Source of the DNA: QNZT01 sp964651755
Lineage (GTDB): Bacteria; Campylobacterota; Campylobacteria; Campylobacterales; QNZT01
NCBI GenBank assembly: GCA_964651755.1
Contig: CAZYZD010000017.1
Span: 1 to 31,904, forward strand
Direction: 5' to 3'
DNA length: 31,904 nt
The position numbers and the translations under genes were made by a program. A model generated the notes under the pieces. The model made no database searches. It had not been told where the DNA came from and worked only from the letters and a program-made list of their open reading frames with translations. Shown in pieces: positions 7,812 through 15,771 of this stretch (position 1 is its first letter; every line of letters begins with the position of its first letter).

Positions 7812-8545
7812 GTATCGAGCCGGTTCATCCATCCTTCAAGCCAATATACTTCATGAGCAGATGCAGGTGCATTGTGGACTCTTTGTGTTAAAAGTTTTTT
7901 GGCACAGAGGATAAACTCTTCATATGGCGAAGTATCTTTTTTCATGCATAATAATACTTGCCGTAAACCCCATCCTTTACCGTTGTAACGCTCCTTTTCA
8001 CTGCTGCCGTCGCCTTTGAAGTTGCGGTAGTCGATGAGGATATAGAGTCCATTAGGTGTTTTTTTAAGTCTTTTATAGTTGTAGAGCAGATGCTGCTGTT
8101 TTTCCGATGTCAGTGTAGAAAGCATCTTAGGCAGAGCATCGTCGAGCTGTTTTACCAGAAAGAGTGCCTGTAGAGGAATTGTCTTTTGTAAAATCTGTTG
8201 CAGTGCTTTGCTGCGGGGATCTTTTTGCATGGCTGTTTTGTTTTTCCATGGGGCTGCTTTATGGAGCCAGCTAGGAAGGTGAATATTTTTTTTTGTCAAA
8301 AATGTCACCAGTTTTGGAAAACTTTCATCAAATCTTTTTACAACACCTTCAGGGTACCAGATAAAGTGACCGATTCCCAAAGAGGCAAAATTTTCCCGTG
8401 TATTCCAATGGACAAGATATGCAGGATTGGCGCCGCATTCGTTACGGTAGACTTTGTATGCGATGGAATCTCGGGGAAGTTCTTGCGCCAGGATTACCGC
8501 ACACAAAGCCAAAAGCAGGATCAGCTGACGGACTGGATGCTCCAT
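7796..8545 (-). CDS. Exported lysozyme-like protein (possible muramidase)
   Basis: 249 residues with an N-terminal signal peptide (LILLLALCAVILA, likely cleaved before QELP). Shortly after comes NECG, then about 20 residues later LGIGHFIWYP. An early Glu followed by a GIGH motif is how phage-type lysozymes begin (T4 lysozyme has E11 and then IGIGH), so a lysozyme fold acting on peptidoglycan is a reasonable inference. Further landmarks are YRNFKGDG near the middle and KGWGLRQVL, both of which look conserved. The start overlaps the end of pyrC by 25 nt, so it is translated from the same mRNA. No characterised family name comes to mind. It could also be an inactive relative. Confidence 0.6.
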   Translation of the reverse strand: MEHPVRQLILLLALCAVILAQELPRDSIAYKVYRNECGANPAYLVHWNTRENFASLGIGHFIWYPEGVVKRFDESFPKLVTFLTKKNIHLPSWLHKAAPWKNKTAMQKDPRSKALQQILQKTIPLQALFLVKQLDDALPKMLSTLTSEKQQHLLYNYKRLKKTPNGLYILIDYRNFKGDGSSEKERYNGKGWGLRQVLLCMKKDTSPYEEFILCAKKLLTQRVHNAPASAHEVYWLEGWMNRLDTYLPK

Positions 8546-9528
8546 GCGATCTCTTCACCTGCATACATGGGTACTACGTTGCCGTACTTCTCAGGAACGG
8601 TAAAAGGTATTTTTTCCAGTGTGACGCTTTTTTCAGGAGGGGTGTAGTTGTAGATGACCTGCGCGTTGTCACTGATGAAAGTTTGCAGGTTGTCAAGTTT
8701 TCCATGACTCTCAAAAAGTTGTGCCAAAACAGGCAGGGCGATAGGGGCGGTAAAAACACCTGCTGCACAGCCGCAGTTCTCTTTGGCATGTTGCGGGTGA
8801 GGGGCAGAGTCACTGCCGAACATCACTTTGGGGTGGGCTGAAAGTGCAACACTGAGCAGTGCTTCTCTGTCTTCGGGTCTTTTTGCGATAGGTTTGCAAA
8901 AAAGGTGGGGCTGAAGCATCCCGCCTGCAACTTCATCAAGTGTGATGAGCAGATGGTGCAGGGTGATTGTCGCATAGAGGTTTTCATGACGTTCCAGAGC
9001 GGCAACGCTATCTTTGGTCGTGATATGCTCCATAATGATTTTCAGTTCCGGAAATTTTGTCGCCAGCTCTTCATAAACCGGGATAAACTCTTTTTCACGA
9101 TCCATGACAAATCCGTTGCTTTCTCCGTGAATCAGCAGAGGTATTCCCAGATCACTCATAGCTGTCAGTGTCATACTGAGGGCGTCACTGTCGATACTGC
9201 TGACACCTCCTTCGGAATTGGTCGTAATGCCGGCGGGGTAGAGTTTGATACCGCTGATAAAAGGTTTTGCTTTTTCCAAAAATGCATAGTCATAACTATC
9301 TTTGAAAAAGAGTGTCATTAGCGGCTCAAAAGTTTCATCTCCGATAGCTTCCAAAATACGTGTTTTATATGCGATGACATCTTCGATAGTGGTTACCGGG
9401 GGAACGAGGTTTGGCATCACGATGGCAGCGGCAAAACTTTTAGCCGAAAGCGGTGCGACGGTTTTGAGCATATCGCCATCTCTTAAATGCAAATGCATAT
9501 CCAGTGGAGAGTTGAGAGTGAGTTGCAT
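8521..9528 (-). CDS. pyrC: Dihydroorotase PyrC (class II)
   Basis: Closes carbamoyl-aspartate to dihydroorotate in pyrimidine synthesis. All binuclear zinc ligands are visible: H12 and H14 (MHLHLRDGD), the lysine that becomes carboxylated K95 (GIKLYPAG), H134 (LIHGES), H168 (EHITT) and D240 (GSDSAPHP). The 335-residue length fits the E. coli type. The ATG at 9528 follows AAAAAGGAG. The ribosome site and start lie inside an 11-bp inverted repeat (separate entry). Upstream in the same orientation, 39 nt away, is the phosphomannomutase gene; downstream, overlapping, is the lysozyme-like gene. Confidence 0.95.
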   Translation of the reverse strand: MQLTLNSPLDMHLHLRDGDMLKTVAPLSAKSFAAAIVMPNLVPPVTTIEDVIAYKTRILEAIGDETFEPLMTLFFKDSYDYAFLEKAKPFISGIKLYPAGITTNSEGGVSSIDSDALSMTLTAMSDLGIPLLIHGESNGFVMDREKEFIPVYEELATKFPELKIIMEHITTKDSVAALERHENLYATITLHHLLITLDEVAGGMLQPHLFCKPIAKRPEDREALLSVALSAHPKVMFGSDSAPHPQHAKENCGCAAGVFTAPIALPVLAQLFESHGKLDNLQTFISDNAQVIYNYTPPEKSVTLEKIPFTVPEKYGNVVPMYAGEEIAWSIQSVS

Positions 9529-9553
9529 AATACTCCTTTTTTAGGAGTATTAT
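9527..9553 (-). promoter_or_regulatory. Inverted repeat covering the pyrC ribosome site, with an embedded -10 box
   Basis: On the minus strand, ATAATACTCCT (9553-9543) and AGGAGTATTAT (9537-9527) are a perfect 11-bp inverted repeat around AAAAA. The right arm contains the Shine-Dalgarno AGGAG and the first two bases of the pyrC ATG. The left arm contains most of a TATAAT -10 box (9554-9549). A transcript started from this box would begin near 9542 and lack the left arm, leaving the ribosome site free. A transcript reading through from the upstream gene would carry both arms and could fold over the ribosome site. Confidence 0.65.
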
Positions 9554-9567
9554 ACACTATTTTGGGT

Positions 9568-10935
9568 TTACAGCGCTTGTTTCGCTTTTTGGATCAGGTC
9601 GTTGATTTTTTCTTCGTAGAGTTTTGCGTGAGCTTGATCGGTGGATTCAAAACGTGTGACGATGACAGGTGTGGTGTTGGAAGCGCGTACGAGTCCCCAA
9701 CCGTCTTCAAAGATAATACGCACACCGTCAACAGTGATGATATCTTTGATTGTTGGAAAATCTGAAGGCGGATTTTTAAGCATCTCTTTGACTTTGTCGA
9801 TGAGTGGGAACTTCTCCTCTTCAGTCACTTCCACTTTGATCTCTTCGGTAGAGTAGGTTTTGGGCAGTGCTTCTAGTTCTTTGTCCAGGTCCATACCGTT
9901 TTGTACCAGTTCAAGCACTCTGAAAGTGGTATAGATAGCATCGTCAAATCCAAAATAGCGGTCATTGAAGAAGATATGTCCGCTTACCTCGGCTGCCAGG
10001 TCTGCATTGGTCTCTTTGATTTTGACTTTGAGATTGGAGTGTCCTGTTTTGTACATGATCGCTTTGCCGATCTTGTTGATTTCATCGTACATCACCTGTG
10101 AACATTTGACTTCCCCAATGATAGTCGGGTTTTGCATAGTTTTGGAGAAGAGGATGGCAAGTTCATCACCTTTGATATTATGCTTTTTGGTGAGTACGGC
10201 GATACGGTCGGCATCTCCATCATAGGCAAAACCCAGATCAAAATCTCCTTTGAGTCTTTCTTTGATGTCCGCAAGATTTTTTTCGACAGAAGGATCAGGA
10301 TGGTGATTTGGAAAAGTGCCGTCAGGCTCACAGTACATCCCTTCATAGTCAAGTTGCAGGTTGTCGAAAATATCGTTGATTACGACACCTGCTACTCCGT
10401 TTCCACAGTCAAGAATGATTTTTTCTTTCATGCCTTTGAGATGTGAAAACTCCTGACTTAGAAAATCGATATAACGTTGTTTTGCGTCGATGAAAGTTGC
10501 TTTGGTGTTGTCTTCAATTGCAAGGTTTTCATGTGCCATGATTTCTCTGCCGAGCGCGTAGATATCTTCCCCGAAGAAAGGATATCTGTCGATAGTGATT
10601 TTAAAACCGTTATATTCCGGAGGGTTGTGTGAACCAGTGATCATGACAGAAGCGCTGGGTGTGATACCGTCAAACTCCTGATAGTTGGCAAAATAGTTGA
10701 CAGGTGTTGCAACCAGTCCCATCGTGAGTACATTGACACCTGCTTTGTTGAAACCGCTGGTAAGCCAGTCATGAAGAATAGGGGAGTGTGTTCTTGCATC
10801 GTAACCGATAGCGACATAATCTCCCTTTTCCTTGACTCTCTTCCCTAAATAGTAGCCTATAAGTTTTACGCTTTGTTCATTCAGCTCTTTTTCAAATATA
10901 CCGCGGATGTCATATTCACGAAAGATAGTTTGCAC
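9568..10935 (-). CDS. Phosphomannomutase/phosphoglucomutase
   Basis: 455 residues of the alpha-D-phosphohexomutase family, which moves phosphate between C6 and C1 of mannose or glucose for sugar-nucleotide, LPS or glycogen routes. Seen: the phosphoserine loop ITGSHNPPEYN with S102, the metal loop DGDADR near residue 240, the sugar-specificity loop AEVSGHIFF, and the phosphate-binding RASNTTPVIVTR near the C-terminus. This set fits the dual-specificity PMM/PGM (AlgC-like) group rather than GlmM. The start is GTG at 10935 behind CAGGAGAAACA. It follows the cyclophilin gene by 26 nt and precedes pyrC by 39 nt, suggesting a loose operon. Confidence 0.92.
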   Translation of the reverse strand: MQTIFREYDIRGIFEKELNEQSVKLIGYYLGKRVKEKGDYVAIGYDARTHSPILHDWLTSGFNKAGVNVLTMGLVATPVNYFANYQEFDGITPSASVMITGSHNPPEYNGFKITIDRYPFFGEDIYALGREIMAHENLAIEDNTKATFIDAKQRYIDFLSQEFSHLKGMKEKIILDCGNGVAGVVINDIFDNLQLDYEGMYCEPDGTFPNHHPDPSVEKNLADIKERLKGDFDLGFAYDGDADRIAVLTKKHNIKGDELAILFSKTMQNPTIIGEVKCSQVMYDEINKIGKAIMYKTGHSNLKVKIKETNADLAAEVSGHIFFNDRYFGFDDAIYTTFRVLELVQNGMDLDKELEALPKTYSTEEIKVEVTEEEKFPLIDKVKEMLKNPPSDFPTIKDIITVDGVRIIFEDGWGLVRASNTTPVIVTRFESTDQAHAKLYEEKINDLIQKAKQAL

Positions 10936-10961
10936 TGTTTCTCCTGTTTTGAATTTAGCCT

Positions 10962-11519
10962 TTATAAAGCAGGTTTTATACCATTTTGGTCTGGTGAAAG
11001 GATAGTGATAGATTCGATCACTTGTTTTTCAACCGGTCTGTCTCCATAGCCTGTTTTTGTGTTTTCAATTTTTTTGACTACATCAAACCCTTTGATTACT
11101 TTACCGAAGATTGTATAGCCACCATTAAGCCATGGTGTTGGCGCTACAGTGATGAAAAATTGACTACCATTGGTATTTGGACCTCTGTTTGCCATGGCAA
11201 GCAGACCTGGTTTGTCAAAAACAACATTTGGTTTGTATTCATTTTCAAACTCTTTTCCCCAGATCGATTCTCCTCCGCGACCTGTTCCTGTCGGATCGCC
11301 TCCCTGAATCATGAAGTTTTTGATGACTCTGTGAAAGATGACACCGTTATAGTATCCTTTTTGTGAAAGCTTGATAAAGTTTTCAACTGCTTTGGGGGCA
11401 ATGTCCGGATAGAGTTCAAGTGTGATGGTTCCCTGATTGGTTTTCATTTGTACAATGGGATTTTTGGCAAAAAGTGATGTTGCCAGAATAAGTGTAAGAA
11501 AAAAGAGAAATTTTTTCAT
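10962..11519 (-). CDS. Exported cyclophilin-type peptidyl-prolyl isomerase
   Basis: 185 residues. A signal peptide (KKFLFFLTLILATSLFA) directs it to the periplasm, where it should speed proline isomerisation during protein folding. The cyclophilin core is unmistakable: LELYPDIAPKAVENF, FHRVIKNFMIQGGDPTG with the catalytic arginine, and GSQFFITVAPTPWLNGGYTIFG. The length is that of PpiA plus its leader. ATG at 11519 has a weak AAGG upstream. It is the first gene of the run that continues into phosphomannomutase and pyrC. Confidence 0.93.
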   Translation of the reverse strand: MKKFLFFLTLILATSLFAKNPIVQMKTNQGTITLELYPDIAPKAVENFIKLSQKGYYNGVIFHRVIKNFMIQGGDPTGTGRGGESIWGKEFENEYKPNVVFDKPGLLAMANRGPNTNGSQFFITVAPTPWLNGGYTIFGKVIKGFDVVKKIENTKTGYGDRPVEKQVIESITILSPDQNGIKPAL

Positions 11520-11567
11520 GATGTTTCCTTATGTGAATAAATTTTAGAAAAAAGTAGCGTATCATGA

Positions 11568-11599
11568 AGGGGATAAGAAATGGTTAAATCTTGTCCCCT
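11568..11599. terminator. Hairpin downstream of the response regulator gene
   Basis: AGGGGATAAG (11568-11577) against CTTGTCCCCT (11590-11599): ten pairs, one of them a wobble, with a 12-nt loop. It lies 28 nt past the response regulator stop and before the cyclophilin gene. Read on the minus strand it is not directly followed by a T run (TTTTTT comes later), so intrinsic termination would be weak; mRNA protection or a regulatory role is also possible. Confidence 0.35.
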
Positions 11600-11627
11600 C
11601 TTGGTAGTATTGTAGATGTGGAATGTT

Positions 11628-12281
11628 TTATTTAATAAGGTCTTGTCTTTTGAATTTGTAGACTTTATTTTTGATTTTTTCAAGAATTCCAGCGCCTATA
11701 AGTTGTTTGAACATATTAACAACGGTGGGTTTACTGACATCAAGTGCCTCCATAATATCCTGGTAGGAACCATGAAAAATATTTTCTTCGTCAAGGTTGT
11801 CAATAATATATCTTAAAATCTCAATCTTTTTACCACCAACAAGTGTTGCCAGTGAATCAACAACATGAGCACAGCCTTCAATTTCTTCTTTCTGAATAAT
11901 TGGAAGCATTACAGTGTAAATAGAGTTGATGAGATCTTTTATGTTGATAGGCTTTATAATATATCCATCAATTTTGAGGTTGATAGCGTCTAGCAGAAAT
12001 GCTGTATCTGTATGTGCAGTTGTAATAATACAAGGTATATCTTTTTCATGCTCTTTTTTCAGTTTTTTTATCATCTCGATACCATTCATCACGGGCATAT
12101 TGATATCAGCGACAATAATGTCAATGTTTCTGTTCAGAGCGATTTCAAGCCCCTCTTCCCCATTGGATGCAGTATGTACAGTTTTCACAAAGTCATCTAA
12201 TATTAACTTTGTTTGGGTCATGATGTCAGCATCATCCTCTACGTAGAGTAACTCCAGGTTTTTCAGGCTGTTCAAATCCAC
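11628..12281 (-). CDS. Response regulator with C-terminal RepL-like winged helix
   Basis: 217 residues. Residues 1-120 are a CheY-type receiver: the acidic pocket VEDDAD, phospho-acceptor D59 in VADINMP, the TTAH switch threonine region, and K110 in IIKPI. The C-terminal part (about 150-217) is a winged helix, with SYQDIMEALDVSKPTVVNMF as its recognition region and KNKVYKF as the wing. This resembles MarR/Crp or plasmid RepL helix-turn-helix domains rather than the OmpR or NarL domains normal for response regulators. GTG start at 12281 behind GAGGAG. The partner is probably the histidine kinase encoded upstream on the same strand, 286 nt away. The target genes are unknown. Confidence 0.88.
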   Translation of the reverse strand: MDLNSLKNLELLYVEDDADIMTQTKLILDDFVKTVHTASNGEEGLEIALNRNIDIIVADINMPVMNGIEMIKKLKKEHEKDIPCIITTAHTDTAFLLDAINLKIDGYIIKPINIKDLINSIYTVMLPIIQKEEIEGCAHVVDSLATLVGGKKIEILRYIIDNLDEENIFHGSYQDIMEALDVSKPTVVNMFKQLIGAGILEKIKNKVYKFKRQDLIK

Positions 12282-12567
12282 TATCCACTCCTCTTTTTTA
12301 AATATTCTATATTAATTTTAATACTATAGCTAATGTTTTATTATTTTTTAATAAAATCAGAACAAAAGAGATATTTTTTATAATATCGTTCAAAATATTT
12401 AACTAACACTATATAATTGTATGATACTTTAATACCTTTTTTGTTAACAAAATATAGTATATTAAAATATATTTTAAGAAAAACATAAAAAATAGTAAAA
12501 ATGGAAATTTTTTTCTAAATTAGATAAAAATAAAAAGATAATTAAACTAAAAATAGTTGTAAAATGT

Positions 12568-14067
12568 TTACTTAAGAGGAATTGCAATAATAAATTGGGC
12601 ACATTGATAGACATTGTTTGTACCCATTTTACTAGTGATATTTTTCATAGTTACAAGACCATTCATCTGTTTCTCAATGATCTGTTTTGACATATAAAGT
12701 CCAATACCAGTTCCTGTAGATTTATGTTTAGTAGTAAAATATGGTTCAAAAATACGATCGATGATATGTTCGTCAATACCTCCACCATTATCGACAAAGG
12801 AGATCATAACATATGGCTCTGGTCTGTTTTTACGTTCTACTTTAATAATTATTTTTCTATCTTTTTGGATATTTTTTTGTTTGAAGTTATCTCTAGCATT
12901 GTTAAGAAGGTTTAAAATGACTTGAGAAAACTCATTTGAGTAACCATATACCCTTATCTCTTCTTTTGCAATTAGTTTGATATCAATATGTTCATCTTTA
13001 CAGAAAAATTCTACCAGATCAAGTGTCTCCTTGAGTGCCTGAACAACACCAAAATATTCGCGCTCTTTATGTGGACTGAAAAAGTTTTTAAAATCTTCGA
13101 TAGTTGAGGACATCTGATTTGCAAGTCGTAAACCTTCTTCTACCTGTTTATCTATAAATTCTTGTGTTAAACCACCACTCATATTTTTAATGCCGAAACT
13201 TTGAATAAGAACAGTAAGGGCATTGAGAGGTTGTCTCCACTGATGAGCGATATTGCCTATCATCTCTCCCATGGCTGCCAGTCGGGCATGCTGGTACATA
13301 ATCTGATCTTTTTCTCTGTTTTTGATAACTTCTTTGTTGACTTTGTATTCCAGTTGAAGTGCAAGTTCTTGATAGTCTTTTGTTTTCTTTGCAACAATGT
13401 TGGATAGACCAAATATTAATCTTTTAATATTTTGGTAAATAGAATAAGCAAGAATAGCACAAAAGATGAATATTATTATAATAAAAAGAGTGGTGCTGAT
13501 TATTGTACCATAATAGTGTTCCTCAATTTTCTTTTTTGCACTACTTATAGAAAGAAGTTTATGGTTCATTATGGAGTTGACTATTTTATTGCAAGCAAAG
13601 ATCTCTTTGTTGAATTTGGGGACTATGTTTTTTGCGAACCCTTCTCTATCTTGTTCATCAAGAACTTTATTTGCATCCAGAAATATTTTATTTAGTGCTT
13701 GAATAGAAGGAGCAAGTTGATCGATATCCGGGGAAGAAGTGTTTTTTAATTTATTAAATGCTTTATTTATTTTTAGTGAATCTTCCTGCAAGTTGAGGAT
13801 TGTATGACTATTATTGGTTTTATGATTTATATAATTTTGAAGATGTTCCTGTAAATCTGTATTGCATATATATTGGAGTTCATGTGCAGATGAAATATTT
13901 TCTACTGCGTCTGCATATATATGGTTTACTTCATTTTTGATGTTATAAAGACCAAAATAGACAATAGCACCCAGAGAAAAAAGTCCAATAGTGGATATTA
14001 ACAATAATAAAAAAGATTTTTTTGCGACAGTAATATTGTCCAAAAAGCCTTTTCTTGTTTTTATCAT
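12568..14067 (-). CDS. Membrane sensor histidine kinase
   Basis: 499 residues: a first membrane span at about 17-39, a helical periplasmic sensor region of about 150 residues with no PAS or Cache landmarks that I can see, a second span near 189-210, then a coiled linker and the kinase core. The H-box is NIAHQWRQPLNAL with H275. N-box NLLNNARDN lies near 390, the G1 box DNGGGID near 426 and the G2 box GTGIGLYMSK near 451, so it should be active. The input signal is unknown; the four-helix-like sensor suggests a small ligand or redox cue. The start is ATG at 14067. It lies upstream of the response regulator in the same orientation, but the 286-nt AT-rich gap (12282-12567) suggests that the regulator also has its own promoter. 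Confidence 0.93.
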   Translation of the reverse strand: MIKTRKGFLDNITVAKKSFLLLLISTIGLFSLGAIVYFGLYNIKNEVNHIYADAVENISSAHELQYICNTDLQEHLQNYINHKTNNSHTILNLQEDSLKINKAFNKLKNTSSPDIDQLAPSIQALNKIFLDANKVLDEQDREGFAKNIVPKFNKEIFACNKIVNSIMNHKLLSISSAKKKIEEHYYGTIISTTLFIIIIFIFCAILAYSIYQNIKRLIFGLSNIVAKKTKDYQELALQLEYKVNKEVIKNREKDQIMYQHARLAAMGEMIGNIAHQWRQPLNALTVLIQSFGIKNMSGGLTQEFIDKQVEEGLRLANQMSSTIEDFKNFFSPHKEREYFGVVQALKETLDLVEFFCKDEHIDIKLIAKEEIRVYGYSNEFSQVILNLLNNARDNFKQKNIQKDRKIIIKVERKNRPEPYVMISFVDNGGGIDEHIIDRIFEPYFTTKHKSTGTGIGLYMSKQIIEKQMNGLVTMKNITSKMGTNNVYQCAQFIIAIPLK

Positions 14068-14084
14068 AGCGCGCTATTTCCCTT

Positions 14085-14090
14085 ATTATA
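14085..14090 (-). promoter_or_regulatory. -10 box of the histidine kinase gene
   Basis: Minus-strand TATAAT in the context TATATATAATAAGGG, 17 nt before the ATG. The predicted start point near 14078 gives a leader of only about 11 nt. Confidence 0.45.
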
Positions 14091-14244
14091 TATAAATTGA
14101 ATAATTGTTATTCGAATATCGGACAATAGTTTTTTTCTTTTAATCCCTTTTGGTATTAAAATTGTGGAAAAATTGTGTAAATTTTTTTATAGTTAAATAT
14201 TCTGAATATTATGAGCATGAGTATAAATAATCAATCTTTCGTGT

Positions 14245-14250
14245 TATAAT
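14245..14250 (+). promoter_or_regulatory. -10 box placing transcription start at the yjbQ ATG
   Basis: TATAAT ends six nucleotides before the ATG at 14257, in the context GTGTTATAATAATTTT. There is no Shine-Dalgarno. The usual -10 to start spacing puts the first transcribed base at or beside the A of the start codon, so the mRNA is probably leaderless. Confidence 0.5.
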
Positions 14251-14256
14251 AATTTT

Positions 14257-14676
14257 ATGAAAGTTTTACAAAAAGTATTTCGTTTGCCTCCTTTTCCTCG
14301 TGGGTTTCATCTAATAGATGATATTGTGTATTCATATTTTGAAGAATTAGGGAAGATAAAAACAGGTATGTTGCATCTTTTTATCAAACATACCAGTGCT
14401 TCTCTGGCACTTGGAGAGAATGCAGATTCATCTGTGCGTATTGATTTGGAAAATTATTTTACAGATAGTATAGATGAAAAACCCTACTTTACACATACTT
14501 TAGAAGGGTCAGATGATATGCCTGCACATATAAAATCGATAATAATCGGAGCATCTTTGACAATTCCTGTTACAGAGGGAAAATGCAATTTGGGTGTATG
14601 GCAGGGAATCTACTTGTGTGAACACAGAAACTATGCATCCGGCAGGGAAATTGTAATGACATTTACAGGAGAATAA
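14257..14676 (+). CDS. yjbQ: YjbQ/UPF0047 family protein
   Basis: 139 residues, normal length. Family landmarks: PRGFHLID near the start, IKHTSASLALGENAD (residues 43-57) with the conserved His, and the C-terminal IPVTEGKCNLGVWQGIYLCE segment. E. coli YjbQ has been reported to have weak thiamine-phosphate synthase activity; the physiological role remains unsettled. The start is fixed by the family's MKVLQK-type N-terminus. There is no Shine-Dalgarno and a -10 box lies six nucleotides upstream, suggesting a leaderless message. The gene converges on the methyltransferase gene with a single nucleotide between the stop codons. Confidence 0.88.
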   Translation: MKVLQKVFRLPPFPRGFHLIDDIVYSYFEELGKIKTGMLHLFIKHTSASLALGENADSSVRIDLENYFTDSIDEKPYFTHTLEGSDDMPAHIKSIIIGASLTIPVTEGKCNLGVWQGIYLCEHRNYASGREIVMTFTGE

Positions 14677-14677
14677 T

Positions 14678-15316
14678 TTATTTTCTTAAAATAACTACAC
14701 CACTTTCCGGAATAATTAACTCTGCATGAAAGTGATCTGCAAGCCATTGAAAAGTTTTTGGTGTATAAAAGGCGATATGGGTTAAATCTCTTTTGTAATA
14801 CCAATTTGTAAAATCATCAACACGAAATGCTGTCATAATACCTAGTGTACCGCCTTTCTTGAGGCAGTTCCAAAGTTTCGTTAATTCAGCTAATGGATTA
14901 TGTAAATGTTCTATAACTTCGGTAGAGGTAATAAAGTCATACTTTTGCATAAAAACTTCTTCATTTGGTTTATAAAAGTAGTCATAAAGTTGCATTTCAT
15001 ACCCTTTTTGTTTCATTAGAAGATGAAGTGTCGGTCCAGGACCACATCCAAAATCAAGTCCATTTGCATTATCAGGAAGATATTTTTCCAAAGGAGTCAA
15101 TAGACGGTTTAAAAAATTAACATATCCTTTATTGGAGATAGAATTTTGATGATTATCATATTTAGTTTTTTCCGCTTCTTGTGTTATAAAGTAGTGTGAA
15201 GGCACAAAAACAAGATCACACTCAGGACAGTGATAGTATAGACGATTTTCACTTTTTGAAAAAAGAGAAGTATTAGTATGACTGCAAAGGGGACAATTGT
15301 AGTTTTTGTTTTTCAT
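14678..15316 (-). CDS. Class I SAM methyltransferase with N-terminal zinc ribbon
   Basis: 212 residues. The N-terminus has two Cys pairs, C8/C11 and C30/C33, forming a small zinc ribbon. The SAM-binding motif I, GLDFGCGPGP, lies near residues 86-95, followed by the motif II/post-I region STEVIEHLHNPLAE. This architecture is common among Methyltransf_23 enzymes modifying lipids, sugars or small molecules; the substrate is not predictable here. No Shine-Dalgarno precedes the ATG at 15316, while TATGAT lies eight nucleotides before it, so this message may be leaderless like yjbQ. The neighbouring genes share no evident pathway with it. Confidence 0.85.
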   Translation of the reverse strand: MKNKNYNCPLCSHTNTSLFSKSENRLYYHCPECDLVFVPSHYFITQEAEKTKYDNHQNSISNKGYVNFLNRLLTPLEKYLPDNANGLDFGCGPGPTLHLLMKQKGYEMQLYDYFYKPNEEVFMQKYDFITSTEVIEHLHNPLAELTKLWNCLKKGGTLGIMTAFRVDDFTNWYYKRDLTHIAFYTPKTFQWLADHFHAELIIPESGVVILRK

Positions 15317-15390
15317 AATAGTATATCATACATGAAAAACATTAAAAATGTAGAAGTTCGGTTATACCCGAACTTCTAAAATATTTTGAT

Positions 15391-15702
15391 TTATTTTGCG
15401 CAAGGATCGCAAGGACAGCAAACAGGTTTAGGTGCTGGTTTTGGGCATGGAGGTTCGACTACAACACATGGACCACATACATAAGAACAAGGATCACTTG
15501 TATATGTTCGTGAAGTGGATACTGTAGTGTATGCCGTTGGGCATTTGCTGTGATGTGCCTTTCCAACTGTTAATCCTGCATTGAAGCCAACACGTGCATT
15601 CAGCACAGTAAGACCGCCGTCAACACCGATTAGTGTTACATCTGCTTGAAGCATACCTGCCAAGGCAATTGTAGAAATTGCAATTTTTGTAAAAAGTTTC
15701 AT
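15391..15702 (-). CDS. Small exported Cys/Pro-rich protein, unknown function
   Basis: 103 residues from the ATG at 15702. A second ATG directly before it (15705) is also possible, but AAGGAG is six nucleotides from 15702 and only three from 15705. A signal peptide (LFTKIAISTIALAGMLQA) precedes DVTLIGVDGGLTV. The C-terminal half carries nine cysteines in about 50 residues, many as CxxC or CxC with prolines (CGPC, CCPCDPC). I recognise no family. After export it could bind metal, form disulfides or be part of the surface; the clustering is too dense for a simple thioredoxin site. It stands alone between the methyltransferase and aroC with its own probable promoter (TATATT at 15728-15723). Confidence 0.72.
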   Translation of the reverse strand: MKLFTKIAISTIALAGMLQADVTLIGVDGGLTVLNARVGFNAGLTVGKAHHSKCPTAYTTVSTSRTYTSDPCSYVCGPCVVVEPPCPKPAPKPVCCPCDPCAK

Positions 15703-15771
15703 CATATTCTCCTTTGAATTTAAATATAAGCAAACAGAATTTGCACAGCCAGTTTAGTAATTTGTATGTTG

